NCBI RefSeq assembly: GCF_003315205.1
Contig: NZ_QNRR01000006.1
Coordinates: 248,001-312,000, forward strand
Length of the DNA stretch: 64,000 nt
From: Roseimicrobium gellanilyticum
GTDB lineage: Bacteria > Verrucomicrobiota > Verrucomicrobiia > Verrucomicrobiales > Verrucomicrobiaceae
Direction of reading: 5' to 3'
Shown piece by piece: positions 7,114-15,720 of the stretch (positions are counted from its first letter, which is position 1; the number at the start of each line of letters is the position of its first letter). A program made the translations under genes and the position numbers. The notes beneath the pieces are model-generated. The model was given only the letters and a program-made list of their open reading frames with translations, had not been told where the DNA came from and searched no databases.

Positions 7114-9291
7114 TCAAAACTTCCAGGTCACGCTGGCGCTCACGTTGAAGGGCTCGCCCGGGAGGACGTAGACCTCGTCATAGGAGCCGGTGAAGTGCCG
7201 CTTGTCCGTGATGTTGTTGAAGTTCACCTGAATGCGGAAGTCTTCGCGCTCATAGTACAGAGCCGCGTCGAGGAGCGCATAGGAGGGAATCGTGAAGGTG
7301 TCATTGATGTCACCCGACTTGTCGCCCACATAGGTGCCACCCACACCGATGCCGAAGCCCTTGAGCGGACCATCCTGCACGGTGTACTTCAGCCAGGCGC
7401 TGGCGGCATGTTCCGGCACACCCTGCAGGCGGGTGCCCACGGGAATGTCGTTGTCTTCCGTCACCTCGGTGTCGAGGTAGGTGTATGCGGCAACGAAGTT
7501 GAGGCCAGGGGCGAGTTCAGCGCCGATTTCGAACTCCACACCACGGGAGCGTTGTTCACCAGCCACCGAGGAGTCGAACGGATCCGGCGTGGACAGGTTC
7601 GAGGTGGCGACGTTCTCACGCGTGAGTTGGAACACGGAAACCATCCCGGTGATCCGGCCATCCGCCAGATTGTACTTCACACCAGCTTCCCAGTTCTCAC
7701 CCTCTTCCGGATCCACCGGCTTGCCTGAGGCATCCGTGTTGAAGGACTGCGGCTGGAAGGAACGGCTGTAGTTCGCATAAGCGGCCACGCCGGGTACGAA
7801 CTCGTAGGTCAGACCGACCTTCGGAGTGAAGGCTTCCTGGCGATCGTCCACTGCCCAATGCAGATCATAGCGCCCACCGAAGGTAACGGTGAACTGGTCG
7901 GTGAGCTTCGCGTGATCCTGGAAGTAGAAGCCCAGGGAGTCCGTGTCATCCTCGTCGTACGAGGTGAGCGAGGGCTTCACGATATTGTGGTACGAGGGGC
8001 GGTACAGGTCGATCAACACGTACTGTCCGGGGTCATCATAGTTGATCTGCTTGGCCATGTTCTCATAGGCCTCACGGAAGTAATCCACACCCACCGTCAG
8101 CGTGTGATCGATAGAGCCCGTCGCAAACTTCACATCGATCGCGGTATCCACGCCAAAACGGTTGTTCTGGTCATCGTAGATGTAGGGATAGGCGGAGAGG
8201 ACGCGGCCATCCGCGCTCAGCGAGCTTGGGTAGACGATCGAGTTCCACTTCTGGTCGATGTAGGTGTAGCTCAGGTTCTGACGCAGGCTCAGTGAGTCAC
8301 TGAAATTGTGACGGAACTGGTAGCCGATGCGGTAGATGTCCTGCTCGATGTCGTTCGACTTGCCGGGGTAGCCGATGAAGCGGCGGATGTCGATGTTGCC
8401 ATTGGGATTCGGCCTCACCGTGCCGGAGGCCGGCAGGGGCATGCCCACGGTATTGGTGTCATGAGTGTAGTCCGCCAGGAACGTGATGGAAGTATCCGGA
8501 CCGATGTCCCATGTGAGCGAGGGAGCCACGTAGATGCGCTCAGCATCCGCGTAGTCCACGAAGGAACCCTGATTACGATACAGACCCACCAGGCGCGCAT
8601 ACACACCCGTGTCTGTGCCGGGGCTGCCGGCCACCACATTCTTCGCATCTTTGCCCGAGGCAGCCACAGGAGCCACCGGGGTGACGATGGGGATGTTCAC
8701 ATCGAAGAAACCCTCGTAGTGATCCCACATGCCGCCGGCCACGCCAACTTCACCGGAGAAGCCGCGCTCACGGGAGGGCTTCTTGCTCACGAGGTTGATC
8801 AGACCGCCCAGAGGACCTTGTCCGTACAGGGTGGAGGCCGGGCCTTTCACCACTTCCACGCGCTCCACTCCGTAGAGCTCGGAGTTCAGACCATAGTCGC
8901 CCTTCAGGCCGTCGCGGTAGGTCTCGAAGGAAGCGTCAAAGCCACGCAGGCGGTAGTAGTCCCAGTCCTGGTAGTAGCCGCCGGGAGTCACGCCAGCCAC
9001 ATTGCGCAGGATCTTTTCCAGCTTGGGGACGCCCTGGTCTTTGATGGCGGCCTCAGAAATCACCGAAATGGCCTGGGGCGTTTCGAGGAGCGGCACATCC
9101 ATTTTCAAACCGCCGGTGTTGGAAACAGGGGCTGAGTAAGGGGTGACGGCCTCTGCAGTCACGGTCACGGGAGCGAGGGTCACGCCACCACCCGTGGGAG
9201 CAGGTGCAGGAGGCGCGGGAGTTTGGGAGAAGGCGGTGGTCCCGAGCACAAGCAGGGACGCAGCAGCGCAGCTTCGACGTCTGAGGGTCAT
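7114..9291 (-). CDS. TonB-dependent siderophore receptor (copy 2)
   Basis: A 725-residue paralogue of the receptor at 4786-6999. It has a signal peptide (MTLRRRSCAAASLLVLGTTAFS), a Pro/Ala-rich linker, a plug with VPLLETPQAISVIS, YRLRGFDASFETY and VEVVKGPASTLYGQGPLGG, and a barrel ending in NVSASVTWKF. The last 40 or so residues are nearly identical to copy 1 (PFNVSASVTWKF preceded by DKRHF.GSYDE.YVLPGE), while the extracellular loops differ. This is what duplication followed by change of ligand specificity would leave. The ATG at 9291 fits the signal peptide. The ligand is unknown, though siderophores are the usual cargo of this subfamily. Confidence 0.93.
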   Translation of the reverse strand: MTLRRRSCAAASLLVLGTTAFSQTPAPPAPAPTGGGVTLAPVTVTAEAVTPYSAPVSNTGGLKMDVPLLETPQAISVISEAAIKDQGVPKLEKILRNVAGVTPGGYYQDWDYYRLRGFDASFETYRDGLKGDYGLNSELYGVERVEVVKGPASTLYGQGPLGGLINLVSKKPSRERGFSGEVGVAGGMWDHYEGFFDVNIPIVTPVAPVAASGKDAKNVVAGSPGTDTGVYARLVGLYRNQGSFVDYADAERIYVAPSLTWDIGPDTSITFLADYTHDTNTVGMPLPASGTVRPNPNGNIDIRRFIGYPGKSNDIEQDIYRIGYQFRHNFSDSLSLRQNLSYTYIDQKWNSIVYPSSLSADGRVLSAYPYIYDDQNNRFGVDTAIDVKFATGSIDHTLTVGVDYFREAYENMAKQINYDDPGQYVLIDLYRPSYHNIVKPSLTSYDEDDTDSLGFYFQDHAKLTDQFTVTFGGRYDLHWAVDDRQEAFTPKVGLTYEFVPGVAAYANYSRSFQPQSFNTDASGKPVDPEEGENWEAGVKYNLADGRITGMVSVFQLTRENVATSNLSTPDPFDSSVAGEQRSRGVEFEIGAELAPGLNFVAAYTYLDTEVTEDNDIPVGTRLQGVPEHAASAWLKYTVQDGPLKGFGIGVGGTYVGDKSGDINDTFTIPSYALLDAALYYEREDFRIQVNFNNITDKRHFTGSYDEVYVLPGEPFNVSASVTWKF

Positions 9292-9444
9292 TGGTGGGTG
9301 TGTTGTTGGTTGGTTGCCAGCCTGGTGGCTGCCCCGAGAGGGAGGCGTGGTGGGAGTACCACGAGGCCGCTGGCATTACTGCGACTGGGTCTCACGTGCA
9401 ATATATAAATGAGATTGAGACTAACCCGCAATTGCTGCACAGCA

Positions 9445-9473
9445 AAAAGCGGCAGCCTTTTGGGGCTGCCGCT
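9445..9473 (-). terminator. Intrinsic terminator of the 93-residue exported protein gene
   Basis: A 9-bp GC-rich stem (GCGGCAGCC, loop TTTTGG, GGCTGCCGC) is followed on the minus strand by TTTTT. It lies 31 nt after the stop at 9504. The rest of 9292-9503 is the upstream region of the TonB receptor gene. It includes an A+T-rich patch (ATATATAAAT near 9401-9410) that could hold the promoter. Confidence 0.8.
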
Positions 9474-9503
9474 GCAAGATACCGGTGATGGAACCGGAGG
9501 AAG

Positions 9504-9785
9504 TTACTTCACGCGGATGATGACGGCGCTCACGTCATCCAGGCTGATGACCGCGTCATAGAATTCCTGGCCGGTCAGTTCGGAGATATGCACCGCCTTT
9601 TCGCCGACGGCGGTGACCTTGCCGGAAATCTTCTCGCCGGACTTCAGGCGGATCTCCGCCTTCTGGCCTTCGTTGCGCTTCAGGACCGTGGCGGGAGTGT
9701 CGGATGGGGTGAAGCCGATCTTGTCAGCAGCAACGGCGGAGGCGGCAAGGGTGGTCATGAGGGCAAGGATGGTAAGAGTTTTCAT
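9504..9785 (-). CDS. Small exported protein with a short Sm/SH3-like beta-barrel-type sequence
   Basis: A 93-residue protein with a clear signal peptide (MKTLTILALMTTLAASAVAA). The mature part, AEIRLKSGEKISGKVTAVGEKAVHISEL followed by an acidic FYDAVISLDDVSAVIIRV segment, has the alternating pattern of a small all-beta barrel resembling Sm-like folds (fold resemblance is inference). It lies between the TonB receptors and a second small exported protein, all on the minus strand, and has its own terminator. I do not recognise a named family or function. Confidence 0.7.
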   Translation of the reverse strand: MKTLTILALMTTLAASAVAADKIGFTPSDTPATVLKRNEGQKAEIRLKSGEKISGKVTAVGEKAVHISELTGQEFYDAVISLDDVSAVIIRVK

Positions 9786-9841
9786 TGGCTGATTGGACTT
9801 GATGTGGATGTGATTTGTTTCTTGGGATGGTGAAATGAGAG

Positions 9842-10246
9842 TTACTTCACTTCAAATTTGATGGTGGCAGTGTTCTCGCCGGAGGTGATGCTCAGGAGGT
9901 ACTTGCCCGGGGACAGTTTCTGTTTGTCCATGGTCTGGTCAAGCTTTCCGGCATTCGTTCCCTGAAGAATGATGATGGCGGGCTGGGAGCTCGGGTCGGG
10001 CGTGGTGCCGTCCGCAGCGGTCTTGTGTGCGTTGATGATGGTCATCTCGGCTTTGTTGCCAATGGAGATGGCGGCATCCGCAGCGACGGGCTTCTCGATC
10101 TGGGCGAAGGGTTCGCCGGCTTTGTGCGTGGCAGTCTGGTCACCGACCTTCACTTCGAAGGGCAGCGGGCCCTCAGCAGCAGCACTGCTGATACTGGTTC
10201 CAGCAAGGATGAGAATGGCGAGGGTTTTGAGGAAGGAATGTTTCAT
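9842..10246 (-). CDS. Small exported protein of unknown function
   Basis: A 134-residue protein with a signal peptide (MKHSFLKTLAILILAGTSISSAAA), then a beta-rich domain ending in SPGKYLLSITSGENTATIKFEVK. The final part looks like an immunoglobulin- or PPC-like sandwich strand pattern (resemblance only). I placed the start at the ATG at 10246, because the longer open frame to 10321 would add 25 residues before the signal peptide. It is codirectional with the 93-residue gene 56 nt downstream, and they may be co-transcribed. No family recognised. Confidence 0.65.
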   Translation of the reverse strand: MKHSFLKTLAILILAGTSISSAAAEGPLPFEVKVGDQTATHKAGEPFAQIEKPVAADAAISIGNKAEMTIINAHKTAADGTTPDPSSQPAIIILQGTNAGKLDQTMDKQKLSPGKYLLSITSGENTATIKFEVK

Positions 10247-10331
10247 ATCTGGACTCACTTCATTTGAAGTGGCCAGTGATTGTGACGCAACTGACGAAAT
10301 CTTTTCGCCATGGCGGTGCATCTCCTGGGAA

Positions 10332-10398
10332 CTTCGGCTTTAGCCGCCGAAGGAAACCTGTACGGGCAAACCACCCTCAACGGCGACTGCAGTCGCCG
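10332..10398. repeat. Palindrome cluster (REP-like or bidirectional terminator)
   Basis: Two dyads lie in the 176-nt gap between the PQQ-type gene and the small exported protein gene. One is CTTCGGC...GCCGAAG at 10332-10352, containing the nested CGGCTTTAGCCG. The other is the 18-nt perfect palindrome CGGCGACTGCAGTCGCCG at 10381-10398. The second is 25 nt past the stop of the PQQ gene and could terminate it, but no T-run follows. Paired palindromes of this kind are often genome-wide REP-like elements. Confidence 0.5.
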
Positions 10399-10422
10399 CC
10401 CCTTGCTACTCGTCGCCTCTCT

Positions 10423-11979
10423 TCACAACTTTGATGGAATCTCGTAGCACACCGCCTCGCGATCATTGCGCACCAGCAGGTAGCGCCCCGCGAGTGTGGG
10501 TGGATTCCAGGTCTTTGAGCTCAGCGCCTTGATCCTGCCGACTTCTTCCAGCTTCTCCGGATTGGCCTTCACCAAAACAACATCGCCCGGCTCCGTTTGA
10601 ACTAGAAGATGATCTCCCACGACAAGGTGCTGGCCAAATCCATACCTGCCTTCACGCCACACACGCTCCCCATCCGCGAGATTCACACAGGCCAGGGTAC
10701 CCTCATCCAGGGCATAGGCGTGATTCCCAATCACCGCGGCGCTGCTGAACTTCGTGCGCGGCGTCGTGCTCGTCCACACCACTGCGCAGGCGAACTTGCC
10801 ACCATCATTCCTCGTGATCTGCAGCAGGTGGCTCTTCATGCCGTAGCTCGCGGTCACGAGCAGTCGATCCGTTCCCACGAGAATGGGCTGGCCAACCTTC
10901 GCATACGCATTGGGCGGCCAGTCAAAGTTCCAAAGCACCTCGCCCGTTGCAATGTCATGACCAGTCACGGAGCTGGCGTTGACACTGACGATCTGTTCTT
11001 TGCCTCCCAGAGTACGCACCACCGGCGAGCTGTAGCTCGCGCCATCCACACCAGCCTTCCAAACGATTTCACCGCTGTCCCTCCTCATTGCGAGCAGTGT
11101 CGGCGCACCCGTACCCCCACTCACCACCACCAGATCACCCACGAGCAGCGGCGCAATGCTCTTGGCCCAGACGAGATTCTCCGTACCGGATTCGCTGAGA
11201 ATGTTCCGGCTCCACACCAGCTTGCCGGTGTCGAGTTCCAGACAGTTGAGGATTCCCGTCGCCCCGAGGGAGTAGACCAGTTTCTTCTCCAGATCGAGGG
11301 TCGGGGTGGCCCGAGGTCCATCACCACCCATGCCTTCGGAAAACCTCGCTTGATCCTTGTGTGACCATAACAACGAGCCGTTGGTGATGTCGTAGCAGCT
11401 CACATACTCTTCCTCGCCGCGCTGCTCCTGGGTGATGGCACGCCGCCCCGCCACGGCAAATCCCGGCCACCCAAGGCCGATGGGGATTCTCCACAGTTCA
11501 CGCGGCGCATGCGTCTTCCAATCTGTCTGGATGCCGGCATCAGGAATGACGCCATCACCATTCACTCCCATGAACCGCGTGAAGTCTGCCACGCCCGCCG
11601 GCACGGGACCGATATCGCCTTTCGCAGCCTGAGTTTCCGCAAGGGCAGGCAGATCGACCACACCCGGCTTCGTCCAGCGCCAGGTGAATTTCGGAAACGC
11701 CGTGCCATCCGCGGAGCCTTCACGACGCACGGTGAAGGCAATTGCGGCAGCCAGCAATACCCCTGCCAGCACCACCACACCCAGCCTCGCCAGACGCCTG
11801 CCTTTTCCTCGCAACACCCACCACGTAGCAGTGAGCGCCAACCACAGAACCGGCAGCAAGATGAGAGCTGCCGAGCGGGCCACATGCCCATCCATCCAGG
11901 TCCAGGCGATGACGCCTCCAAGGATGAGCGCCGCAATGACAGGGAAACTCAACAAAAATCGGAGCGGGGCGGAGTTCAT
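10423..11979 (-). CDS. Membrane-anchored PQQ-type beta-propeller protein
   Basis: A 518-residue protein. Three hydrophobic segments occupy residues 1-85 (around 8-27, 36-56 and 66-83), followed by a large periplasmic beta-propeller. Repeats show the W-motif of pyrrolo-quinoline-quinone-like propellers: GSLLWSHKD, GKLVWSRN, GEIVWKAG, GEVLWNFDW and ERVWREG. In verrucomicrobia and planctomycetes these proteins are common. They are usually scaffolds, with no proven dehydrogenase activity, and no heme or PQQ-dehydrogenase signature is seen here. The gene is divergent from the hydrolase gene starting at 12071. The enzymatic role is unassigned. Confidence 0.85.
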   Translation of the reverse strand: MNSAPLRFLLSFPVIAALILGGVIAWTWMDGHVARSAALILLPVLWLALTATWWVLRGKGRRLARLGVVVLAGVLLAAAIAFTVRREGSADGTAFPKFTWRWTKPGVVDLPALAETQAAKGDIGPVPAGVADFTRFMGVNGDGVIPDAGIQTDWKTHAPRELWRIPIGLGWPGFAVAGRRAITQEQRGEEEYVSCYDITNGSLLWSHKDQARFSEGMGGDGPRATPTLDLEKKLVYSLGATGILNCLELDTGKLVWSRNILSESGTENLVWAKSIAPLLVGDLVVVSGGTGAPTLLAMRRDSGEIVWKAGVDGASYSSPVVRTLGGKEQIVSVNASSVTGHDIATGEVLWNFDWPPNAYAKVGQPILVGTDRLLVTASYGMKSHLLQITRNDGGKFACAVVWTSTTPRTKFSSAAVIGNHAYALDEGTLACVNLADGERVWREGRYGFGQHLVVGDHLLVQTEPGDVVLVKANPEKLEEVGRIKALSSKTWNPPTLAGRYLLVRNDREAVCYEIPSKL

Positions 11980-12070
11980 TTCAGAGCAGTGTACGCCAGC
12001 CAGGCGGCATGTGGAGGTGAATTCCTTGAAAGGCAGCTCCCCTCCCGCCTGTCTCTATTCACCCAATCTC

Positions 12071-13123
12071 ATGCATTCTCTCGTTCCCGCCCGTCTCCTT
12101 TCGCTTTTCGCCTGTGCGGCAATCCTGCCTGCCACTTCTGCAGCAACTCCCTACAACGACCCCAATCCCCAGCGCTACGAGCTGACCGCCCGGGCCAGCG
12201 AGATTGATTCGAACGCGAAGGAGCATCCGGAAATCGATTTCGTTTTCACCAAGAACGGCAAACCCAGTGACACCGAGAAGGCCGTGGTGGACACGCGAGT
12301 GGCGCCGAAAGGAAAGCTGGTCATCTGGCTCATGGGCTACAACGGACAGCTGTTTGACCGTGTCTCCAGCTACGGCATGCACGCCATCCAGGTGCACTAC
12401 GCCAACGGCTGGTTCGGCAAGCTCTCCAAACTCGCTGGTGATGATGACAAGTACCTGGGCAAAATCCGGCTCGAAGCCTCCACCGGAGAAGACTTCACCC
12501 CAGCAGTCACCATTCCCAAGGCTGACGGCATGATGGAGCGCGCCTATCAGTTTGTGAAGTGGCTGTCACAAAAGAACCCCCAGGGGAAATGGGAACAGTT
12601 CCTCACGGAGGACGGCAAGGGCCTGCGCTGGGACAAGGTGATCATCTCCGGAGCGTCCCATGGCGCCACCACTTCAGCCCGCTTCGCACTTCATCAAAAG
12701 GTGGACCGCGTGGTGATGTTCTGCGGACCGCGCGACCAGCTTGAAACCTGGCAGGCCCTGCCCTCCGCCACACCGAAGAATCGCTTCTTCGGCTTCAGCC
12801 ATGTGCTCGATGGCGGCTGGACGGGCGACCACTACTGCCGCTCCTGGGAGCTGCTGGGCCTGCATCAGTTCGGCCCCATTGTGAACGTGGACAAGGAAAA
12901 GGCGCCCTACGGCAGCACCCGCCGGCTCATCACGGATGCCGATGTGAAGAATGATGCCAAGAAGGCCCACGGCTGCGTGGTGCCCGGAGGCAGCGCCGTG
13001 AAGGGTGCCGATGGCAAGTTCATCCACGAAGACGTGTGGCGTTACCTGTTCCTCCACCCCGTGGAAGAAACCGGCAGCGCGGTAGCAGCGGATGCCGACT
13101 GCGTGAAGGATCAGCGGAAGTAG
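12071..13123 (+). CDS. Secreted alpha/beta-hydrolase-like protein
   Basis: A 350-residue protein with a signal peptide (MHSLVPARLLSLFACAAILPATSAA). The segment KVIISGASHGATTSARFAL holds a nucleophile elbow GASHG, with the serine near residue 195, preceded by a hydrophobic strand as in alpha/beta-hydrolases. Candidate acid and histidine residues lie downstream but cannot be fixed by eye. The open frame extends upstream to 11684, but the signal peptide sets the start at 12071. It resembles the BPSS1187-type secreted proteins as I recall them (low certainty). Substrate unknown; ester or peptide hydrolysis is possible. The start is 91 nt from the divergent PQQ gene. Confidence 0.7.
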   Translation: MHSLVPARLLSLFACAAILPATSAATPYNDPNPQRYELTARASEIDSNAKEHPEIDFVFTKNGKPSDTEKAVVDTRVAPKGKLVIWLMGYNGQLFDRVSSYGMHAIQVHYANGWFGKLSKLAGDDDKYLGKIRLEASTGEDFTPAVTIPKADGMMERAYQFVKWLSQKNPQGKWEQFLTEDGKGLRWDKVIISGASHGATTSARFALHQKVDRVVMFCGPRDQLETWQALPSATPKNRFFGFSHVLDGGWTGDHYCRSWELLGLHQFGPIVNVDKEKAPYGSTRRLITDADVKNDAKKAHGCVVPGGSAVKGADGKFIHEDVWRYLFLHPVEETGSAVAADADCVKDQRK

Positions 13124-13266
13124 GCCGCCGTGCGCAGATTCTGCAAGGCGTTGTGAAAAAGCAGCCTTGACGGGTCACGACCTGCGTGATGCAATTTCCC
13201 ACTGTTGAGTGAGCACTCCCCCGGGCTCGCGTCTGTACTTCTGACGTCGTCCAAAACAACACTGCC

Positions 13267-14285
13267 ATGTGTGCTACCCATCGCTCCACCGTGTGGAAGT
13301 CCGCGCCTTTCACGATAGGATGCCGGACCCTCGTCGCGATTGCGGCGCTGACCCTGGCCCCAACATGTTTGACCCGGGCCAATGATCCGACGCCAGCCCA
13401 GCGCCTGGGTGAACTGCATACCCAGTTTACTGAGACGCTGGACCGCGAAGTACTGACCGCTCATGCGGCCGCAGCCGCCAAATTGCGCGCCAGCTACATC
13501 ACGGCGCTGGAACAGGCACTGGCCGCTTCCACCAAGGCTGCCAATCTGGGCGACTCCCTCGCCCTGCGCGATGAGATCAAACGCATCAATGCCGACCCTG
13601 CGGCAAAACCTGCCTCCACTGAACCTCCGCCACCAACCCTGGCCCAGTTGCGGGAAAAATACGAAGGAGCACTCGCCAGGCTGGAGTCTGACAAGGACAA
13701 GAAGAGCCAGCCGTACTACGCCATGTACGCGACGGTGCTGTCCAATTACCTGAAGGACCTGACCAAGAAGGGCGACCTGGATGGAGCATCGAGCGTGCAA
13801 GAACGCCTCAAGGAAGTAGCCCAGAAACAACCGGCTGATGCGCCCAAGCCAGCAGAATCCCGCCAGGCAAAGGTCGAGATCGAGAATGTGCAGATGGCGC
13901 CCTTCAGGAAAGGCGAGCCCATACACGGCGATACGGACAAGTTCACATGGGAAGATGTTCCGGAGCGCTTTGCCGGGTATCAGTTTTCGAGAGACAAGAC
14001 CCGCTATGTCGGTGTCCTGCGCTTCAAGGTGACCTCAGATGGCACCGTCTATCTAGGCTGCTCTGATCGCTGGGGTGGAGGTGGGAACGATGGCCCATGG
14101 AAAAATGAAGTCATCACCCAATCCAAGATGAAGTCGGATGGCTGGAAGTCCGTGAAAGCGCAACAGCCCGGGGCAATGGCGGAGACCATGGATGGGTCTT
14201 CTTCTCCCGGGAATGCAAGGCGGGCGAATCCTTTGCCATCCGCACGGAAAAGTACGTGAGCCCGATTCTGCTGTTGAAGGATTGA
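13267..14285 (+). CDS. Exported coiled-coil protein, frameshifted near the C-terminus
   Basis: It starts with an exported N-terminus (hydrophobic RTLVAIAALTLAPTCLTRA), then a long Ala/Lys/Glu-rich coiled coil (about residues 40-200) including LAQLREKYEGALARLESDKDKK, and a beta-rich C-terminal domain (YVGVLRFKVTSDGTVYLGCSDRWGG). In the original frame the reading ends at 14259 with a non-conserved tail. The -1 frame from about 14185 reads DHGWVFFSRECKAGESFAI then RTEKYVSPILLLKD and stops at 14285, which is clearly the natural end of the domain. One base therefore seems to be missing between about 14130 and 14185, where a CCCGGGG run lies. This may be a sequencing error or a real mutation. Function unknown. 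Confidence 0.65.
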
Positions 14286-14331
14286 GCGCCAGCACTGCTC
14301 GCATCCCACAACGCCAGAGGGGAGGGCGTGC

Positions 14332-15720
14332 TCAAGCCACAATCTTTTGCAACACCTCACCATGCACATCCGTGAGGCGATAGTCCCGGCCACCATGCTC
14401 AAAGGTGAGCTTCTTGTGATTGATGCCCATGAGATGCAGGATCGTGGCATGCAGATCAGGCATGGTGACAACGTCCTCCACCGCCCTGTAGCCATACTCG
14501 TCCGTGGCGCCGTAGGTCATGCCCCCCTTCACTCCACCACCGGCCATCCAGATGGTAAAGCCCTGCGGATTGTGATCACGTCCATCCGCGCCCTGCGCGA
14601 AGGGCGTCCGCCCAAATTCACCCGCCCAAATCACCAGCGTGCTGTCCAGCAGTCCGCGTGACTTTAGATCTGTCAGCAATGCAGCGATGGCCTGGTCCAC
14701 AATGTAAGCATTCTGCGCATGGTGCTGCATCAGGGAACCATGCTGGTCCCATGGCGCGACATTACGGATGCCGCGCACATACCCCACCTCCACGCAGCGG
14801 ACGCCTCTCTCCACCATGCGACGTGCGAGCAGGAGCTGGCGTCCATATTGGGACTTCAACTTGTCCGCTGAATCCAGGCCGTAGAGCTTTCTGGTGATTT
14901 CTGTTTCACCACGCAGATCCGTGAGCTCCGGCACAGCCGACTGCATGGCGAAGGCGGTCTCGTAGTTTCGTATCGCGGCATCCACGGCGGGATCTGCATG
15001 CCCCAGGGATTTGAGAAACGCCTGATCGGATGTGGCCACGAAATCCAGCTTGCCGATCTGACGCGTGACAGCTTCACGTGGCGTGATGTTGGGAATCGCT
15101 TCGCCGCCACTGAAGGCATCAAACGTGGAGGCCTGATGTGTGGCAGGCAGGAAGCCACTCCCAAAATTCTCCACTCCGCCAAGCGGCACCATGCCACCAC
15201 TGACCACGGCATACGCGGGCAGGTTCTGATTCTCCGTGCCCAACCCATAACTCAACCACGAACCCATGCTCGGTCGCCCCTGTAGCGGATGCCCGCAGTG
15301 CAGCATGAGGGTGGCCTGCGCGTGCTCCGGGAAGTCCACCTTCATGGAGCGAATGACACAGATGTCATCGATGACCGAACCGGTACACGGAAACAAATCG
15401 CTCACCGGAATACCGGATTTCCCATATGGTTTGAAACTCCAGGGACTGGCAAGCACATGGCCATTGGCATCGAACTGCGTGGCCTCGATCTTCATTTTGA
15501 AGGGCAGGCCGTTCTCTTTCTTCAGCAGCGGCTTGGGATCGAAGCTGTCTACATGCGACACGCCTCCATCCATGAACAGCAGGATGGCATGCTTTGCACG
15601 CGGCTTGAAGTGCGGCTTCTGCGCCTGGGCGGTCCCGGCCAGCATGGCATTCAATGCCAGCCAGCCAAATCCATGCGCGCCATGCTGGAGAAGCTGCCTG
15701 CGATTGATGTAAGGATTCAT
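14332..15720 (-). CDS. DUF1501 protein, pair 1
   Basis: A 462-residue protein of the DUF1501 family, which I recall as belonging to the alkaline-phosphatase-like clan. A twin-arginine signal (INRRQLLQHGAHGFGW) predicts Tat export. The core has HAILLFMDGGVSHVDSFDPK, with Asp and His metal-ligand candidates, and WAGEFGRTPFAQGADGRDHN followed by FTIWMAGGGVKGG. The start at 15720 overlaps the stop of the PSD1 gene as ATGA, so the two are translationally coupled. A longer frame to 15774 is rejected for that reason. Substrate unproven; phospho- or sulfo-ester chemistry would fit the fold. Confidence 0.9.
   Translation of the reverse strand: MNPYINRRQLLQHGAHGFGWLALNAMLAGTAQAQKPHFKPRAKHAILLFMDGGVSHVDSFDPKPLLKKENGLPFKMKIEATQFDANGHVLASPWSFKPYGKSGIPVSDLFPCTGSVIDDICVIRSMKVDFPEHAQATLMLHCGHPLQGRPSMGSWLSYGLGTENQNLPAYAVVSGGMVPLGGVENFGSGFLPATHQASTFDAFSGGEAIPNITPREAVTRQIGKLDFVATSDQAFLKSLGHADPAVDAAIRNYETAFAMQSAVPELTDLRGETEITRKLYGLDSADKLKSQYGRQLLLARRMVERGVRCVEVGYVRGIRNVAPWDQHGSLMQHHAQNAYIVDQAIAALLTDLKSRGLLDSTLVIWAGEFGRTPFAQGADGRDHNPQGFTIWMAGGGVKGGMTYGATDEYGYRAVEDVVTMPDLHATILHLMGINHKKLTFEHGGRDYRLTDVHGEVLQKIVA

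Noticed and set aside
9392-9424. Possible Fur box (AAATGAGATTGAGACT) upstream of the second TonB-dependent receptor
   Set aside because: The hexamer similarity is weak and not palindromic, so I did not list it as an operator.
11684-12070. N-terminal extension of the secreted hydrolase
   Set aside because: The extension runs antisense to the PQQ-protein gene, and a clean signal peptide begins at the ATG at 12071.
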